64,000 nucleotides of DNA from Streptomyces goshikiensis (GTDB taxonomy: Bacteria; Actinomycetota; Actinomycetes; Streptomycetales; Streptomycetaceae). The notes under the pieces were generated by a model, which worked only from the letters and a program-made list of their open reading frames with translations, was not told the origin of the DNA and searched no databases. The DNA is taken from positions 124,001-188,000 of the forward strand of contig NZ_BMVE01000004.1 of the NCBI RefSeq assembly GCF_014650555.1, in the 5' to 3' direction. Below are positions 1 through 9,099 of the stretch, one piece after another (the stretch's first letter is position 1; each line of letters begins with the position of its first letter). The translations under genes and the position numbers were made by a program.

Positions 1-407
1 TGCCGGTTTCTTACGGGTCCATGAAACGTCCGGCGGGGCGGAGCGCAACCCGCGCCGATACCCAGACCGGCTGCCGCCGCTAAGGACGACGGCCCGTGCC
101 GGGCGGTTCCCGGCGGGTGCCGGACCGCGTCAACTCTCCCTGGGCATCACCGATTACGTACCCGGAGCGACTTCGACGCCCGCTCAGTCGATCGCAAAAA
201 CAGCCCGCTTCCAGCTTTTTCCGGCCAAGTTCTAGCCTTGGCTCGACGGTGAGTTGCCGTCTCACGGACACCAGGATTCCCACCTGGGCAATGCTGGACA
301 TCGCTCCTCGTGTGCGTGTAGATGTGGATTCAATGATGGCGGCGCAGCACGATCTGGGGGTTTGCGATGCTACGTGGCGAATCGCACCAGGTGGAAAGGC
401 GGACGCC
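1..407. other. left-edge non-coding stretch
   Basis: No gene with convincing start and codon use is visible here. The frame of the following phosphatase-like gene stays open back to about position 96, but the only well placed ribosome site is the one at 408. The stretch around 190-240 is relatively A/T-rich and probably carries the promoter of the downstream gene, but I cannot assign -35 and -10 boxes with confidence. Confidence 0.4.
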
Positions 408-1832
408 ATGAGCGCGCCGCATCTGCCGAAAGTGGCTGGAATCGATCCAGCAGTTACCGCGTCGCCGCACACTGCGGCGCCCGCACCCGCGCGCACCACT
501 CCCGCACCCGCCCCTACCCCTCCCGCCGGCACCCTCATCCAGGACCGGCTGGCGGGCATGGTCTCCGACCTCACCACGCTCAACGAACTCACCGAGCGGC
601 TGGCCCGGGCCGGCGACCTCGACTCCTCGCTGCACGAGTTCCTGCGCGCCGGCGCCGCACTCGTCGGCGCCCGCCGCGGCCTGATCGTCCTGGAGCCCTC
701 CGACGGACTCGGCCCCAGCACCACCGTCGGCCTGGGGCTCGGCCGCGCCGACCTCGGCCACATCGAGACCGTGCCGCGCAGCGCCACCTCGTACGGCCGC
801 ATCCTCGACGGGCTCCCCGACGCCCGGGGCGGCTCCGAGGTGCTCCCCGAACCCGGCGCGCCCCCCGGCGCCGGAGGGTACGGCGCCCCCGTCGACCCCC
901 GTCACCGCGAGGTCGCCGCCCGCCTCGGCTACGCCGCGAGCTACGCGCTGCCGCTGACCGCCGAGGCAACCGGGCGGCTCGGCGCGGCCGTCTGGCTCTA
1001 CGACGAGCAGGCCGAACCCAGCGAACGCCAGCGCGACCTCGTCGGGCTGTACGTCCGGCACGGCTCCGAGCACCTGGCCCGGATGGTGGAGATCGACCGT
1101 TCGCGCTCCCGCCTGGCCAGCGTCGCCGAGGAGCTGCTGCCCAGCCGGCTCCCCCGGATCCCCGGCGTCCAGCTCGCCGCCCGCCACCACACCGGCCCGT
1201 TCGGCGGCGGCGACTGGTACGACGCGCTGCCGCTGCCCGAGGGGGCCATGGGCCTCGCCGTCGGCTCCGTCACCGGGGCCGGCCCGAGCGCCGTCGCCGC
1301 GATGGGGCGGCTGCGGGCGTCGCTGCGCGCGTACGCCGTCATGGAGGGGGAGGATCCCGTCGCGGTCCTCTCCGATCTGGAGCTGCTGCTGCGCCTGACC
1401 GAGCCGGCGCGCTCGGCGACCGCCCTCTTCGCGTACTGCGAGCCCGCCCAGCGCAAGATCATCCTGGCCGGGGCCGGGCATGCGCCGCCGCTGCTCATCG
1501 GCGAGCGCCGCACCGAGTACGTGGAGACCTCGCTCTCCGCGCCGCTCGGGATGCTGGCCTGCTGGGAAGCACCGAGCGTGGAGATCGAACCCGCACCCGG
1601 AGAAACGGTGCTGCTGTACACCGACGGGCTGCTGCGGCGCACCGGTGACCCCATGGACCGGGCGTACGCCCGGCTGCACGCGGCGGCCGCGGGGGTCCCC
1701 CGTAGCGCCCGGGACGACCCGGCCGCCATCTGCGACCACATCCTGCGCAACGTGCTCCCCGAGGGAGTCGCCGAGGCGGCGCTGGAGGACGCCGTCGAGG
1801 ACATCGTGCTGCTCGCCGTCCGGTTTGACTGA
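408..1832 (+). CDS. GAF-domain, SpoIIE/PP2C-type phosphatase-like protein, possibly catalytically degenerate
   Basis: Predicted cytoplasmic protein of 474 residues. A Pro/Ala-rich tail of about 40 residues leads into a GAF-type sensory domain (about 55-225) and a SpoIIE/RsbU-like PP2C domain (about 242-474). Enzymes of this family dephosphorylate anti-anti-sigma factors in partner-switching pathways. The first metal motif is present (GGDWYD, Asp269/Asp272). The second, normally GDVxGHG, reads GSVTGAG at 286-292, so the expected Asp and His are Ser and Ala, and the YTDG segment is not followed by the usual V-E. It may be a pseudophosphatase or a divergent enzyme. Start ATG 408 is chosen for the GGAAAGG sequence 9-16 bases upstream; an in-frame ATG at 333 is the alternative. 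An RsbW-like ATPase gene lies 1.7 kb downstream on the other strand. Confidence 0.85.
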   Translation: MSAPHLPKVAGIDPAVTASPHTAAPAPARTTPAPAPTPPAGTLIQDRLAGMVSDLTTLNELTERLARAGDLDSSLHEFLRAGAALVGARRGLIVLEPSDGLGPSTTVGLGLGRADLGHIETVPRSATSYGRILDGLPDARGGSEVLPEPGAPPGAGGYGAPVDPRHREVAARLGYAASYALPLTAEATGRLGAAVWLYDEQAEPSERQRDLVGLYVRHGSEHLARMVEIDRSRSRLASVAEELLPSRLPRIPGVQLAARHHTGPFGGGDWYDALPLPEGAMGLAVGSVTGAGPSAVAAMGRLRASLRAYAVMEGEDPVAVLSDLELLLRLTEPARSATALFAYCEPAQRKIILAGAGHAPPLLIGERRTEYVETSLSAPLGMLACWEAPSVEIEPAPGETVLLYTDGLLRRTGDPMDRAYARLHAAAAGVPRSARDDPAAICDHILRNVLPEGVAEAALEDAVEDIVLLAVRFD

Positions 1833-1934
1833 TCAATCACACATAAAGTGGTTTATCTTCCCCTCGCGCCTACGATGGACTGGGTCCTCACCAGGACCGC
1901 GTCCCAACCGTTCCGTCGCAGCTGAGGAGAAGAA

Positions 1935-3401
1935 GTGGCTGACGAGCTCACCCCGGAGACCCCGGAAGAAGAGCAGCCCCAGAAGAAGCACGAGCAGCGC
2001 AAGAACGGGCTGTATCCGGGCGTCAGCGACGAACTCGCCGACAGCATGCGCGCAGGCTGGGCCGACACCGAGCTGCACGGCCTGAAGCCCGTCGCCCAGG
2101 CCGCGCACACGGCCGAGCGCCGTGCCTCGCTGTCCGCGCGCTTCCCCGGTGAGCGGATCGTGGTCCCCGCGGGCCGGCTCAAGACCCGCTCGAACGACAC
2201 CGAGTACCCGTTCCGCGCCTCGACCGAGTACGCGTACCTCACCGGCGACCAGACCGAGAACGGCGTCCTGGTCCTGGAGCCCGCAGGCACCGGCGGCCAC
2301 CGCGCCACCATCTACCTGCTGCCGCGCTCCAACCGCGAGAACGGCGAGTTCTGGCTGTCCGGCCAGGGCGAGCTGTGGGTCGGCCGCCGCCACTCCCTCA
2401 CCGAGGCCGAGCAGCTGCTCGGCATCCCGGCGAAGGACGTCCGCGAGCTCGCCGACGCCCTCGCCGAGGCCGGGGGCCCGGTGCGCGTGCTGCGCGGGCA
2501 CGACGCGGTCATCGAGACGGCCCTGACGGACAAGGTCACCGCCGAGCGGGACGAGGAGCTGCGCGTCCACCTCTCCGAGGCCCGCGTCGTGAAGGACGCG
2601 TTCGAGGTCGCCGAGCTGCAGAAGGCCGTCGACTCCACCGTCCGCGGCTTCGAGGACGTCGTGAAGGTGCTCGACAAGGCCGAGGCCACCTCCGAGCGCT
2701 ACATCGAGGGCACCTTCTTCCTGCGCGCCCGCGTCGAGGGCAACGACGTCGGCTACGGCTCCATCTGCGCCGCCGGCCCTAACGCCTGCACCCTGCACTG
2801 GGTCCGCAACGACGGCCGGGTCCGCCCCGGCGACCTGCTGCTGCTCGACGCCGGCGTGGAGACCCGCGACCTCTACACCGCCGACGTCACGCGGACGCTG
2901 CCGATCAACGGCACGTACAGCGACATCCAGCGCAAGGTCTACGACGCCGTGTACGAGGCCCAGGAGGCGGGCATCGCCGCCGTCCGGCCCGGCGCGAAGT
3001 TCCGCGACTTCCACGACGCCGCGCAGCGCGTGCTCGCCGAGAAGCTCGTCGAGTGGGGTCTGCTGGAGGGTCCGGTCGAGCGGGTCCTGGAGCTGAGCCT
3101 CCAGCGCCGCTGGACCCTGCACGGCACCGGCCACATGCTCGGCATGGACGTCCACGACTGCGCCGCCGCGCGCACCGAGGCGTACGTGGACGGGACGCTG
3201 GAGCCCGGCATGTGCCTCACCGTCGAGCCCGGTCTGTACTTCCAGACCGACGACCTGACCGTGCCCGAGGAGTACCGCGGCATCGGCGTCCGGATCGAGG
3301 ACGACATCCTCGTCACGGAGGACGGCAACCGGAACCTGTCGGCCGGGCTGCCCCGCGCGTCGGCCGAGGTCGAGGCGTGGATGGCGGCGCTCAAGGGCTG
3401 A
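1935..3401 (+). CDS. pepP: Xaa-Pro aminopeptidase (aminopeptidase P family, M24B)
   Basis: Predicted cytosolic metallopeptidase of 488 residues that removes N-terminal residues preceding proline. The N-terminal creatinase-like domain covers about 50-230 and the pita-bread M24 domain 240-485. The five expected metal ligands are visible: Asp in LLLDAG (about 305), Asp in TADVTR, His in HGTGHMLG, Glu in TVEPGLYF and Glu in GVRIEDD. GTG 1935 is preceded by GAGGAG at good spacing. The first 30 residues are charged and low-complexity, which is common in Streptomyces homologues. It ends at a strong hairpin (3420-3450) facing a convergent gene. Confidence 0.93.
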   Translation: MADELTPETPEEEQPQKKHEQRKNGLYPGVSDELADSMRAGWADTELHGLKPVAQAAHTAERRASLSARFPGERIVVPAGRLKTRSNDTEYPFRASTEYAYLTGDQTENGVLVLEPAGTGGHRATIYLLPRSNRENGEFWLSGQGELWVGRRHSLTEAEQLLGIPAKDVRELADALAEAGGPVRVLRGHDAVIETALTDKVTAERDEELRVHLSEARVVKDAFEVAELQKAVDSTVRGFEDVVKVLDKAEATSERYIEGTFFLRARVEGNDVGYGSICAAGPNACTLHWVRNDGRVRPGDLLLLDAGVETRDLYTADVTRTLPINGTYSDIQRKVYDAVYEAQEAGIAAVRPGAKFRDFHDAAQRVLAEKLVEWGLLEGPVERVLELSLQRRWTLHGTGHMLGMDVHDCAAARTEAYVDGTLEPGMCLTVEPGLYFQTDDLTVPEEYRGIGVRIEDDILVTEDGNRNLSAGLPRASAEVEAWMAALKG

Positions 3402-3419
3402 CCTCCGGCGCGCGACCGG

Positions 3420-3450
3420 TGGGCGGGTTCTCGTACGCGAGTCCCGCCCA
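3420..3450. terminator. hairpin terminator after pepP
   Basis: An inverted repeat TGGGCGGG / CCCGCCCA with an inner CTCG/CGAG extension lies 18 bases past the pepP stop, in the convergent gap with the RsbW-like gene. There is no U-tract, as is usual in Streptomyces. A second motif, GGAGTGCTCCCG, occurs twice at about 3483-3520 and may end the opposite gene. Confidence 0.7.
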
Positions 3451-3528
3451 TCGGCGTTCCCGGGCGGCGCCGCGGCATCGCCCGGGAGTGCTCCCGGCGC
3501 ACATCCGAGGAGTGCTCCCGCGCGGCGG

Positions 3529-4017
3529 TTACGACACCTTGAGCAGCGCTCCCTCGCGCCACTTGAGGATCTTGTCGAAGCTGACCTCCGCGCCCCGGCC
3601 CGGCCGGTTGCTGAACCGGACGTGATCGGCGAGTTCGGTGATCAGCCCCAGCCCCCGGCCGTGCTCCTTCTCCGAGGGCGCCGCCGGCCCCGGCCCGTGC
3701 CCCGCCACGGTCGCCGGCGGGAATCCCGGACCCGAGTCGGTCACCTCGATGCGGCAACAGTCCCCGTCCAGATACGCCGTGACGCGGTACGCCGCGCACG
3801 CCTCCGGGGCCGGGTCGTCGTCCGGACCGGGGCACGCACCGGTGGCCGGGCCGCCGTGCTCCACCGCGTTCGCGCAGGCCTCGCTCAACGCCACCGACAG
3901 ATCGAAGGAGATGTCCGGGTCCACCCCCGCGGTCTCCATCGTCCCCAGCAGCAACCGCCGGGCGAGCGGGACGCTCGCGGCTTCGCGCCGCAAGTGGAGA
4001 GACCACCAGATGCTCAT
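3529..4017 (-). CDS. RsbW-like ATP-binding protein (putative anti-sigma serine kinase)
   Basis: This is a 162-residue single-domain GHKL ATPase. The N-box (EACANAVEHG), G1 box (VTDSGPGF) and G2 box (GRGLGLI) are all visible. Proteins of this type bind and inhibit an alternative sigma factor, or phosphorylate an anti-anti-sigma partner; Streptomyces carry dozens. A short linker rich in Pro and Asp (about 63-75) interrupts the sheet. ATG 4017 has AGGTAA five bases upstream. No sigma factor or STAS-domain partner is adjacent, so the target is unknown. The SpoIIE-like gene at 408-1832 is the nearest candidate pathway member. Confidence 0.85.
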   Translation of the reverse strand: MSIWWSLHLRREAASVPLARRLLLGTMETAGVDPDISFDLSVALSEACANAVEHGGPATGACPGPDDDPAPEACAAYRVTAYLDGDCCRIEVTDSGPGFPPATVAGHGPGPAAPSEKEHGRGLGLITELADHVRFSNRPGRGAEVSFDKILKWREGALLKVS

Positions 4018-4235
4018 ACGGTTACCTATTGCCTCCCGCGGTGGGCCGTAAGCCCCCGGCGGCCGCCACAGCCCTCATTCGGCCGATGTGACACTCCCGG
4101 GCCCCGGTGTATGACCACGATCGGCTCCAACACCCGCCGCGCGGACGGCCTCCGGAGCGGCCCGGCGACGGACGCACCGGACGTTTCGGACCTGCCGTAT
4201 GGGAGACCTAAGCGCAGTGCGATGATGACCCGGCC

Positions 4236-5057
4236 ATGTCTGACCCCCACACGACGCCCGCCGGAGCCGGTCTCCGGACGATCCGGGCCGCGGTGTTCAC
4301 CGCGGTCTGCGTCGTGCTGTCCGCGGCCGGGCATGCCGTGGCGTCCTGCGCCACCGTGCCCTGGTGGGTCCTCGGCATCGCCTTCCTGGCCGTCTTCGCG
4401 GTCGCGGCCACCCTCGCGGGACGCCGGCACACGCTGCCCGGCATCGCCGCCGGGCTGACCGTCGGCCAGCTGGGGCTCCACGCGTTGTTCGGCCTCGGCC
4501 AGCACAGCGCCGCGGCCACTCCGGCGGCGGGCGGCGCCTCCTCCGCCGACACCTCGCTGGCGGCGCTCGCCGCCCAGCTGGTCTGCGGCGGCAACTCCGT
4601 TCCGCTCAGCCCGGCCGACGCCCGGCGGGTCCTGGAGACCGCCGGCCTCGACCCGGCCGCCATGGCCGGACAGGCCGCCGCGCAGGGGCACACGGCCCAC
4701 GCGCACCTCGCCCAGGCCGCCACGGAGCCCACGACCGGCCTGTTCAGTCCGGCCATGCTGATGGGCCACCTGCTGGCCGCACTCGCCGCCGGCTGGCTGC
4801 TCGGGCGCGGCGACGCCGCCCTGTTCCGGCTCGTCGAGCTGTCCCGGCTGTCCGGCGACACCGACCCGGTCCGCCCGCTGCGGGCCGCGCTGGCCTTCGT
4901 ACGCACCCTGGTGTCCGGTCTTCCGGGCACGCCGCCCCGTACCGCCCGGGGTTCCCGGACCGCGGCCGCTCCGGCGGCCCCGACCGGCCGGGAGGCACTC
5001 CAGCACACGGTGATCAGGCGCGGTCCGCCCGCGGCGGCGTTCGCCCTCGCTGCCTGA
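4236..5057 (+). CDS. putative membrane protein at the head of the copper gene cluster
   Basis: A hypothetical protein of 273 residues with about four hydrophobic segments (roughly 18-38, 43-62, 68-88 and 165-188) and a long Ala/Pro-rich tail. A His-containing loop (QGHTAHAHLAQ, about 150) precedes the last membrane segment. I recognise no catalytic motif. It lies 110 bases upstream of the YcnI gene, on the same strand as the copper operon, so a role in copper transport or sensing is plausible from context only. The gap to the divergent RsbW-like gene (4018-4235) should contain both promoters. Confidence 0.75.
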   Translation: MSDPHTTPAGAGLRTIRAAVFTAVCVVLSAAGHAVASCATVPWWVLGIAFLAVFAVAATLAGRRHTLPGIAAGLTVGQLGLHALFGLGQHSAAATPAAGGASSADTSLAALAAQLVCGGNSVPLSPADARRVLETAGLDPAAMAGQAAAQGHTAHAHLAQAATEPTTGLFSPAMLMGHLLAALAAGWLLGRGDAALFRLVELSRLSGDTDPVRPLRAALAFVRTLVSGLPGTPPRTARGSRTAAAPAAPTGREALQHTVIRRGPPAAAFALAA

Positions 5058-5167
5058 CGCGGCACCCCACTCCCCGGAACATCCGGCGAGAGCACCGGTG
5101 CCGCGAACTCCGCGCGCGCCCGCGCCCGGAGCCACCGTCATCCCTGCTTCCGTGGAGTGATCCCGTC

Positions 5168-5899
5168 ATGAAGACCTCTCGCGTCTCGTTCGCCGCCGCC
5201 CTTGCCGCCGGCTCCGTCCTCCTCCTCTCCGGCACCGCCTTCGCGCACGTCAGCGTGCAGCCCGGCGACGCCGCCAAGGGCGGCTACGCGACCATCAACT
5301 TCAAGGTCCCGAACGAGCGCGACAACGCCTCGACCACCCAGCTGGAGGTCAACTTCCCGATCGACCAGCCGCTCACGTCCGTCATGCCTCAGGACATCCC
5401 CGGCTGGACCGTGAAGATCGAGAAGAGCAAGCTCGACAAGCCGCTCACCGTGCACGGCAAGCAGATCAACGAGGCCGTCACCAAGGTCACCTGGAGCGGC
5501 GGCAAGATCGAGCCCGGCAAGTTCCAGCAGTTCCCGGTCTCCGTCGGCAAGCTGCCCGAGGACGCCGACCAGATGGTCTTCAAGGCGATCCAGACGTACG
5601 ACAACGACGAGATCGTCCGCTGGATCGAGGAGACCAAGGAAGGCGCCGCGGAACCGCAGAACCCGGCGCCGGTCCTGAAGCTGACCGCCGCCAAGGACGC
5701 CGACCACCACGACGCCGGCGGCAAGAAGACGGACGCGGCCGACGGCGGCAAGAACGCGGACAAGAACCACGAGGACGGCCAGACCAAGGCCGCCAAGGGC
5801 GGCTCCGACACGACCGCGCGCGCCCTCGGCGTCGCCGGCATCGTCGTCGGACTCGGCGGAATCGCCTTCGGTGTCGCCTCGCGCCGCCGCGCCTCCTGA
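5168..5899 (+). CDS. YcnI/DUF1775-family secreted copper-binding protein
   Basis: This 243-residue exported protein has an N-terminal signal peptide ending at AFA (about residue 28), which would leave mature protein beginning HVSVQPG. The conserved N-terminal His of the YcnI family is a copper ligand, and the family Trp is present in IPGWTVK. A charged Lys/Asp/His-rich linker (about 180-215) leads to a C-terminal membrane anchor (about 218-238) followed by RRR. Family members are thought to hand copper to partner proteins outside the membrane. ATG 5168 has TGGAGTG upstream. The location ahead of sco, ecuC and copCD fits. Confidence 0.92.
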   Translation: MKTSRVSFAAALAAGSVLLLSGTAFAHVSVQPGDAAKGGYATINFKVPNERDNASTTQLEVNFPIDQPLTSVMPQDIPGWTVKIEKSKLDKPLTVHGKQINEAVTKVTWSGGKIEPGKFQQFPVSVGKLPEDADQMVFKAIQTYDNDEIVRWIEETKEGAAEPQNPAPVLKLTAAKDADHHDAGGKKTDAADGGKNADKNHEDGQTKAAKGGSDTTARALGVAGIVVGLGGIAFGVASRRRAS

Positions 5900-5953
5900 C
5901 CTGCCGCACCCGTAGAACATCCTCAGCATCCCCGATCCCAGGGACATCTCTTC

Positions 5954-6604
5954 ATGCGCACCACACGCGTGACCGTCGCCGCCCTCGCGGCGGCGGCCGC
6001 CCTCACCCTCACCGCCTGCGGCGGCGAGACAGCAAAGAACAGCTCGGTCAAGCAGATCAGCGGCCAGGCCAAGGCCGGGGCCGCGACCGTGCTCGACCGC
6101 CCCTTCAGCAAGCCGGACCTCGTCCTGACGGACACCACCGGCAAGCCCTGGAACCTGCGCGAGCAGACCAAGGGCAAGCCGACGCTCATCTACTTCGGCT
6201 ACACCAACTGCCCCGACGTGTGCCCCCTGACGATGAGCAACATCGCCGTCGCCAAGAAGGCACTGCCCAAGGCCGACCAGGAGAAGCTCCAGGTCGTCTT
6301 CGTCACCACCGACCCCGAACGGGACACCCCCGAGTCCCTCGGCGCGTGGCTCAGGTCCCAGGACACCGCCTTCACCGGTCTGACCGGGGACTTCGCCACC
6401 ATCCAGGCCGCCGCGCGCAGTCTCGGCATCGGTATCGAGGCCGCCAAGAAGGAGGCCAACGGCGACGTCGTCTCCATGCACGGCGCGCAGGTCATCGCGT
6501 TCTCTCCCAAGACGGACGAGGGCTACGTCCTCTACGGCGAGAGCACCTCCGTCGATGACTACACCAAGGACCTGCCGAAGATCGTCAAGGGAGAGAACCC
6601 GTGA
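5954..6604 (+). CDS. sco: Sco (SCO1/SenC) copper-metallochaperone lipoprotein
   Basis: A 216-residue lipoprotein with lipobox LTAC (Cys22) and a thioredoxin-like fold. The copper-binding CxxxC is CPDVC (Cys86, Cys90) with the distal His176 in VSMHGAQ. Sco proteins deliver copper to the CuA site of cytochrome c oxidase. In S. lividans the homologous operon (sco, ecuC, dtpA) is required for development at low copper, which I recall from the literature. The stop codon overlaps the GTG start of the next gene (GTGA), so translation is probably coupled. Confidence 0.95.
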   Translation: MRTTRVTVAALAAAAALTLTACGGETAKNSSVKQISGQAKAGAATVLDRPFSKPDLVLTDTTGKPWNLREQTKGKPTLIYFGYTNCPDVCPLTMSNIAVAKKALPKADQEKLQVVFVTTDPERDTPESLGAWLRSQDTAFTGLTGDFATIQAAARSLGIGIEAAKKEANGDVVSMHGAQVIAFSPKTDEGYVLYGESTSVDDYTKDLPKIVKGENP

Positions 6605-7098
6605 ACCGCCGCACCACCCGCACCATCGCCGCCGCCCTCTCCCTGACGGCAGCGCTCGCCATATCCGGCTGCTCCTCCGACTCGGACTCCGGCTCCGGGT
6701 CCAAGAGCGGGGCTGCCAAGCCCGAGATGACGGTCAGCGGCGGCTACATGCCCGAACCCGTCAACGACAAGATGGCCGGCGCGTTCATGGTCATCAAGAA
6801 CGGCTCCAAGACCGCGGACAAGCTCGTCGGCGTCACGAGCCCGCTCTCGGACGATCTCCAGATCCACGAGACCAAGGACCAGAAGATGCAGCAGGTCCAG
6901 GCCATGGACGTGCCCGCCAACGGTGAGCTGAATCTGGAGCGCGGCGGGAGCCACGTCATGTTCATGGGGCTCAAGAACACCCCGAAGGTGGGCGAGAAGG
7001 TCACCGTCGAGCTGCGCTTCGAGAAGGCCGACCCCGTCAAGGTCGAGCTGGACGTCAAGGAGCGGACGTACAACGCCAAGAACTCCACCGCCCACTGA
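6601..7098 (+). CDS. ecuC: PCu(A)C-type extracytoplasmic copper chaperone (ECuC)
   Basis: A 165-residue lipoprotein with lipobox ISGC (Cys24). It has the cupredoxin-like PCu(A)C fold with Cu(I) ligands in LQIHETKDQKM and GGSHVMFMGL, i.e. the family pattern of His...Met and His-x-Met. It is expected to pass Cu(I) to Sco outside the membrane. The GTG start overlaps the sco stop by four bases. The gene is followed 22 bases later by copCD. Length and motif spacing are normal for the family. Confidence 0.94.
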   Translation: MNRRTTRTIAAALSLTAALAISGCSSDSDSGSGSKSGAAKPEMTVSGGYMPEPVNDKMAGAFMVIKNGSKTADKLVGVTSPLSDDLQIHETKDQKMQQVQAMDVPANGELNLERGGSHVMFMGLKNTPKVGEKVTVELRFEKADPVKVELDVKERTYNAKNSTAH

Positions 7099-7120
7099 CG
7101 GACCGAGGGACTGACACGCC

Positions 7121-9094
7121 ATGACGGCCACCGCCCCATCCACGGCCCGCGTCCGGGCCACGGCACTCCTGCCGCGGCTCGCGCTGGTCCTCGCAGCCCT
7201 GCTGGCAACCCTGTTCACCGCGGCCACCCCGGCCACGGCGCACGCCGCACTCACCGCGAGCGACCCCAAGGACGGGGCGGTGGTCGCCACGGCCCCCGCC
7301 CAGGTCAACCTCTCCTTCTCGGAACAGGTCGCCATGGGCGGCGACTCCATCCGCGTGCTGGACCCCCAGGGCAAGCGCGTCGACACCGGTGAACTGCGCG
7401 ACCTGTGCAGCGGGTCGATCATCCGCTACGGCACCGCCCTGCACACCGGCCTGCCGAACGGCACCTACACCGTCGCCTGGCAGGCCGTCTCCGCCGACAG
7501 CCACCCGGTCTCCGGTGCCTTCACCTTCTCCATCGGAGCGCCTTCGCAGACCAGCGTCAGCCTGGCCGGCCAGGAAGCGGGCGGCGGTCCCGTCGGCGTC
7601 GTCTACGACATCGCCCGCTACGCCGCGTACGGGGGCTTCGCCGTTCTCGTCGGAGCCTCCGCCTTCCTGCTGCTGTGCTGGCGCCGGGGCGCGGCCGAGC
7701 GTCCCCTTCAGAAGCTCGTCGTGGGGGCCTGGGTCACCCTCACCGTCGCCACCCTGGCGATGCTGCTGCTGCGCACCCCGTACACCGGCTCCGGGAACTT
7801 CACCGACGCCTTCGACCTCGGCGGGCTGAGGGCCGTCCTGGAGACCAAGACCGGAGCCTCCCTGGTCTCCCGGCTGCTGCTCCTCGGCGCGGCCGCGCTG
7901 TTCATCGCCGTCCTCTTCGGGGCGTACGCGCGGAGCCAGAGCGCCGCCGCCGGACGTCCGAAGGCCGCCAGGTCCTCGGGCGGCCCGAACGGGGCGGACA
8001 CCGCCAAGGACACCAACGACCTCGCGTTCGGCCTGGGCATCGGCGGAGGGGTCGTCGCCGCCGGCATCGCCGCCACCTGGGCGCTGTCCGAGCACGCTTC
8101 CACCGGCATCCAGACCGGTATCGCCATGCCCGTCGACATCCTGCACCTGCTGGCCGTCGCCACCTGGCTCGGCGGCCTCACCGCGCTGCTCGTCGCCCTC
8201 CACAAGGTCCCCGGGATCGAGCGCGAGGCCGTCCAGCGGTTCTCCCGGGTCGCTTTCATCAGCGTCCTGGTCCTCACCGTGACGGGCGTCTACCAGTCCT
8301 GGCGCCAGGTCGGCAGCTGGTCCGCCCTGACCGGCACCAGCTACGGGCAGCTCCTGCTCGTCAAGGTGGGCCTGGTCGCCGTCCTGGTCACCATCGCCTA
8401 CGCCTCCCGGACGTGGACCACGCGGCTCGCCGAGACTCCCGCCGGGAAGAGCGCCAAGGTCGTCTCCCAGCGCGATGTTTCACGTGAAACAGAGTCCGTG
8501 ACCGTCCCCGCCGACCCCAAGCGCGCCGCCCAGCTCGCCCGGCAGCGGGCCGCCCGTGCCAACGCGCGCGAGAAGCAGGTCCGTGACGCCGACTCCGACC
8601 GGGTCGGCCTGCGCCGCTCCGTCCTCGCCGAGGCGGCGGTCGCCGTCGTCCTGCTCGCCGTCACCACCATCCTGACCAGCACGGAGCCCGGCCGGACCGC
8701 GGAACTGGAAGCCGGCGGCACCAGCGCCGACACCTCCACGGCCGTCCCCGACCGCGCCGTCAAGATCAGCCTTCCGTTCGACACCGGCGGCCCGGCCGGC
8801 AAGGGAACCATCCGGCTCGAACTCGACCCGGGGCGGATCGGCGCCAACGCCGTCCACCTGTGGGCGGACAGCCCGGACGGCCAGCCCCTCGACCTCCCCG
8901 AGGTCAAGGTCGCCTTCACCCTGCCCACCAAGGACATCGGCCCCCTGCCGCTCGCCCCGGAGCGGGCGGCGCCCGGACACTGGAGCGCCACCGGCGTGCA
9001 GCTGCCGCTCGCCGGCGAATGGCGCATCGACGTGACCGTCCGCACCTCCGACATCGACCAGACGACCGTCCAGAAGAACGTCAAGATCGGCTGA
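7121..9094 (+). CDS. copCD: CopC-CopD fusion, copper import/resistance membrane protein
   Basis: A 657-residue protein. The signal peptide probably ends at Ala40, leaving His41 as N-terminal copper ligand of a CopC domain (41-140; DSHPVSGAF carries a second ligand). A CopD membrane domain of about eight helices spans roughly 160-520. The final 130 residues form an extracytoplasmic beta-rich FixH/YtkA-like domain. A cytoplasmic Arg/Lys-rich loop (about 440-490) is encoded across a perfect parS site (8477-8490), which gives the peptide VSRET. It forms an operon with ecuC and dtpA and probably moves copper across the membrane for oxidase and peroxidase maturation. Confidence 0.93.
   Translation: MTATAPSTARVRATALLPRLALVLAALLATLFTAATPATAHAALTASDPKDGAVVATAPAQVNLSFSEQVAMGGDSIRVLDPQGKRVDTGELRDLCSGSIIRYGTALHTGLPNGTYTVAWQAVSADSHPVSGAFTFSIGAPSQTSVSLAGQEAGGGPVGVVYDIARYAAYGGFAVLVGASAFLLLCWRRGAAERPLQKLVVGAWVTLTVATLAMLLLRTPYTGSGNFTDAFDLGGLRAVLETKTGASLVSRLLLLGAAALFIAVLFGAYARSQSAAAGRPKAARSSGGPNGADTAKDTNDLAFGLGIGGGVVAAGIAATWALSEHASTGIQTGIAMPVDILHLLAVATWLGGLTALLVALHKVPGIEREAVQRFSRVAFISVLVLTVTGVYQSWRQVGSWSALTGTSYGQLLLVKVGLVAVLVTIAYASRTWTTRLAETPAGKSAKVVSQRDVSRETESVTVPADPKRAAQLARQRAARANAREKQVRDADSDRVGLRRSVLAEAAVAVVLLAVTTILTSTEPGRTAELEAGGTSADTSTAVPDRAVKISLPFDTGGPAGKGTIRLELDPGRIGANAVHLWADSPDGQPLDLPEVKVAFTLPTKDIGPLPLAPERAAPGHWSATGVQLPLAGEWRIDVTVRTSDIDQTTVQKNVKIG
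8477..8490. other. parS site 1 (inside copCD)
   Basis: Perfect 14-base palindrome GTTTCACGTGAAAC, the published Streptomyces ParB-binding consensus. It is fully inside the copCD reading frame, encoding Val-Ser-Arg-Glu-Thr in a loop between membrane helices. Confidence 0.93.
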
Positions 9095-9099
9095 CCCGC

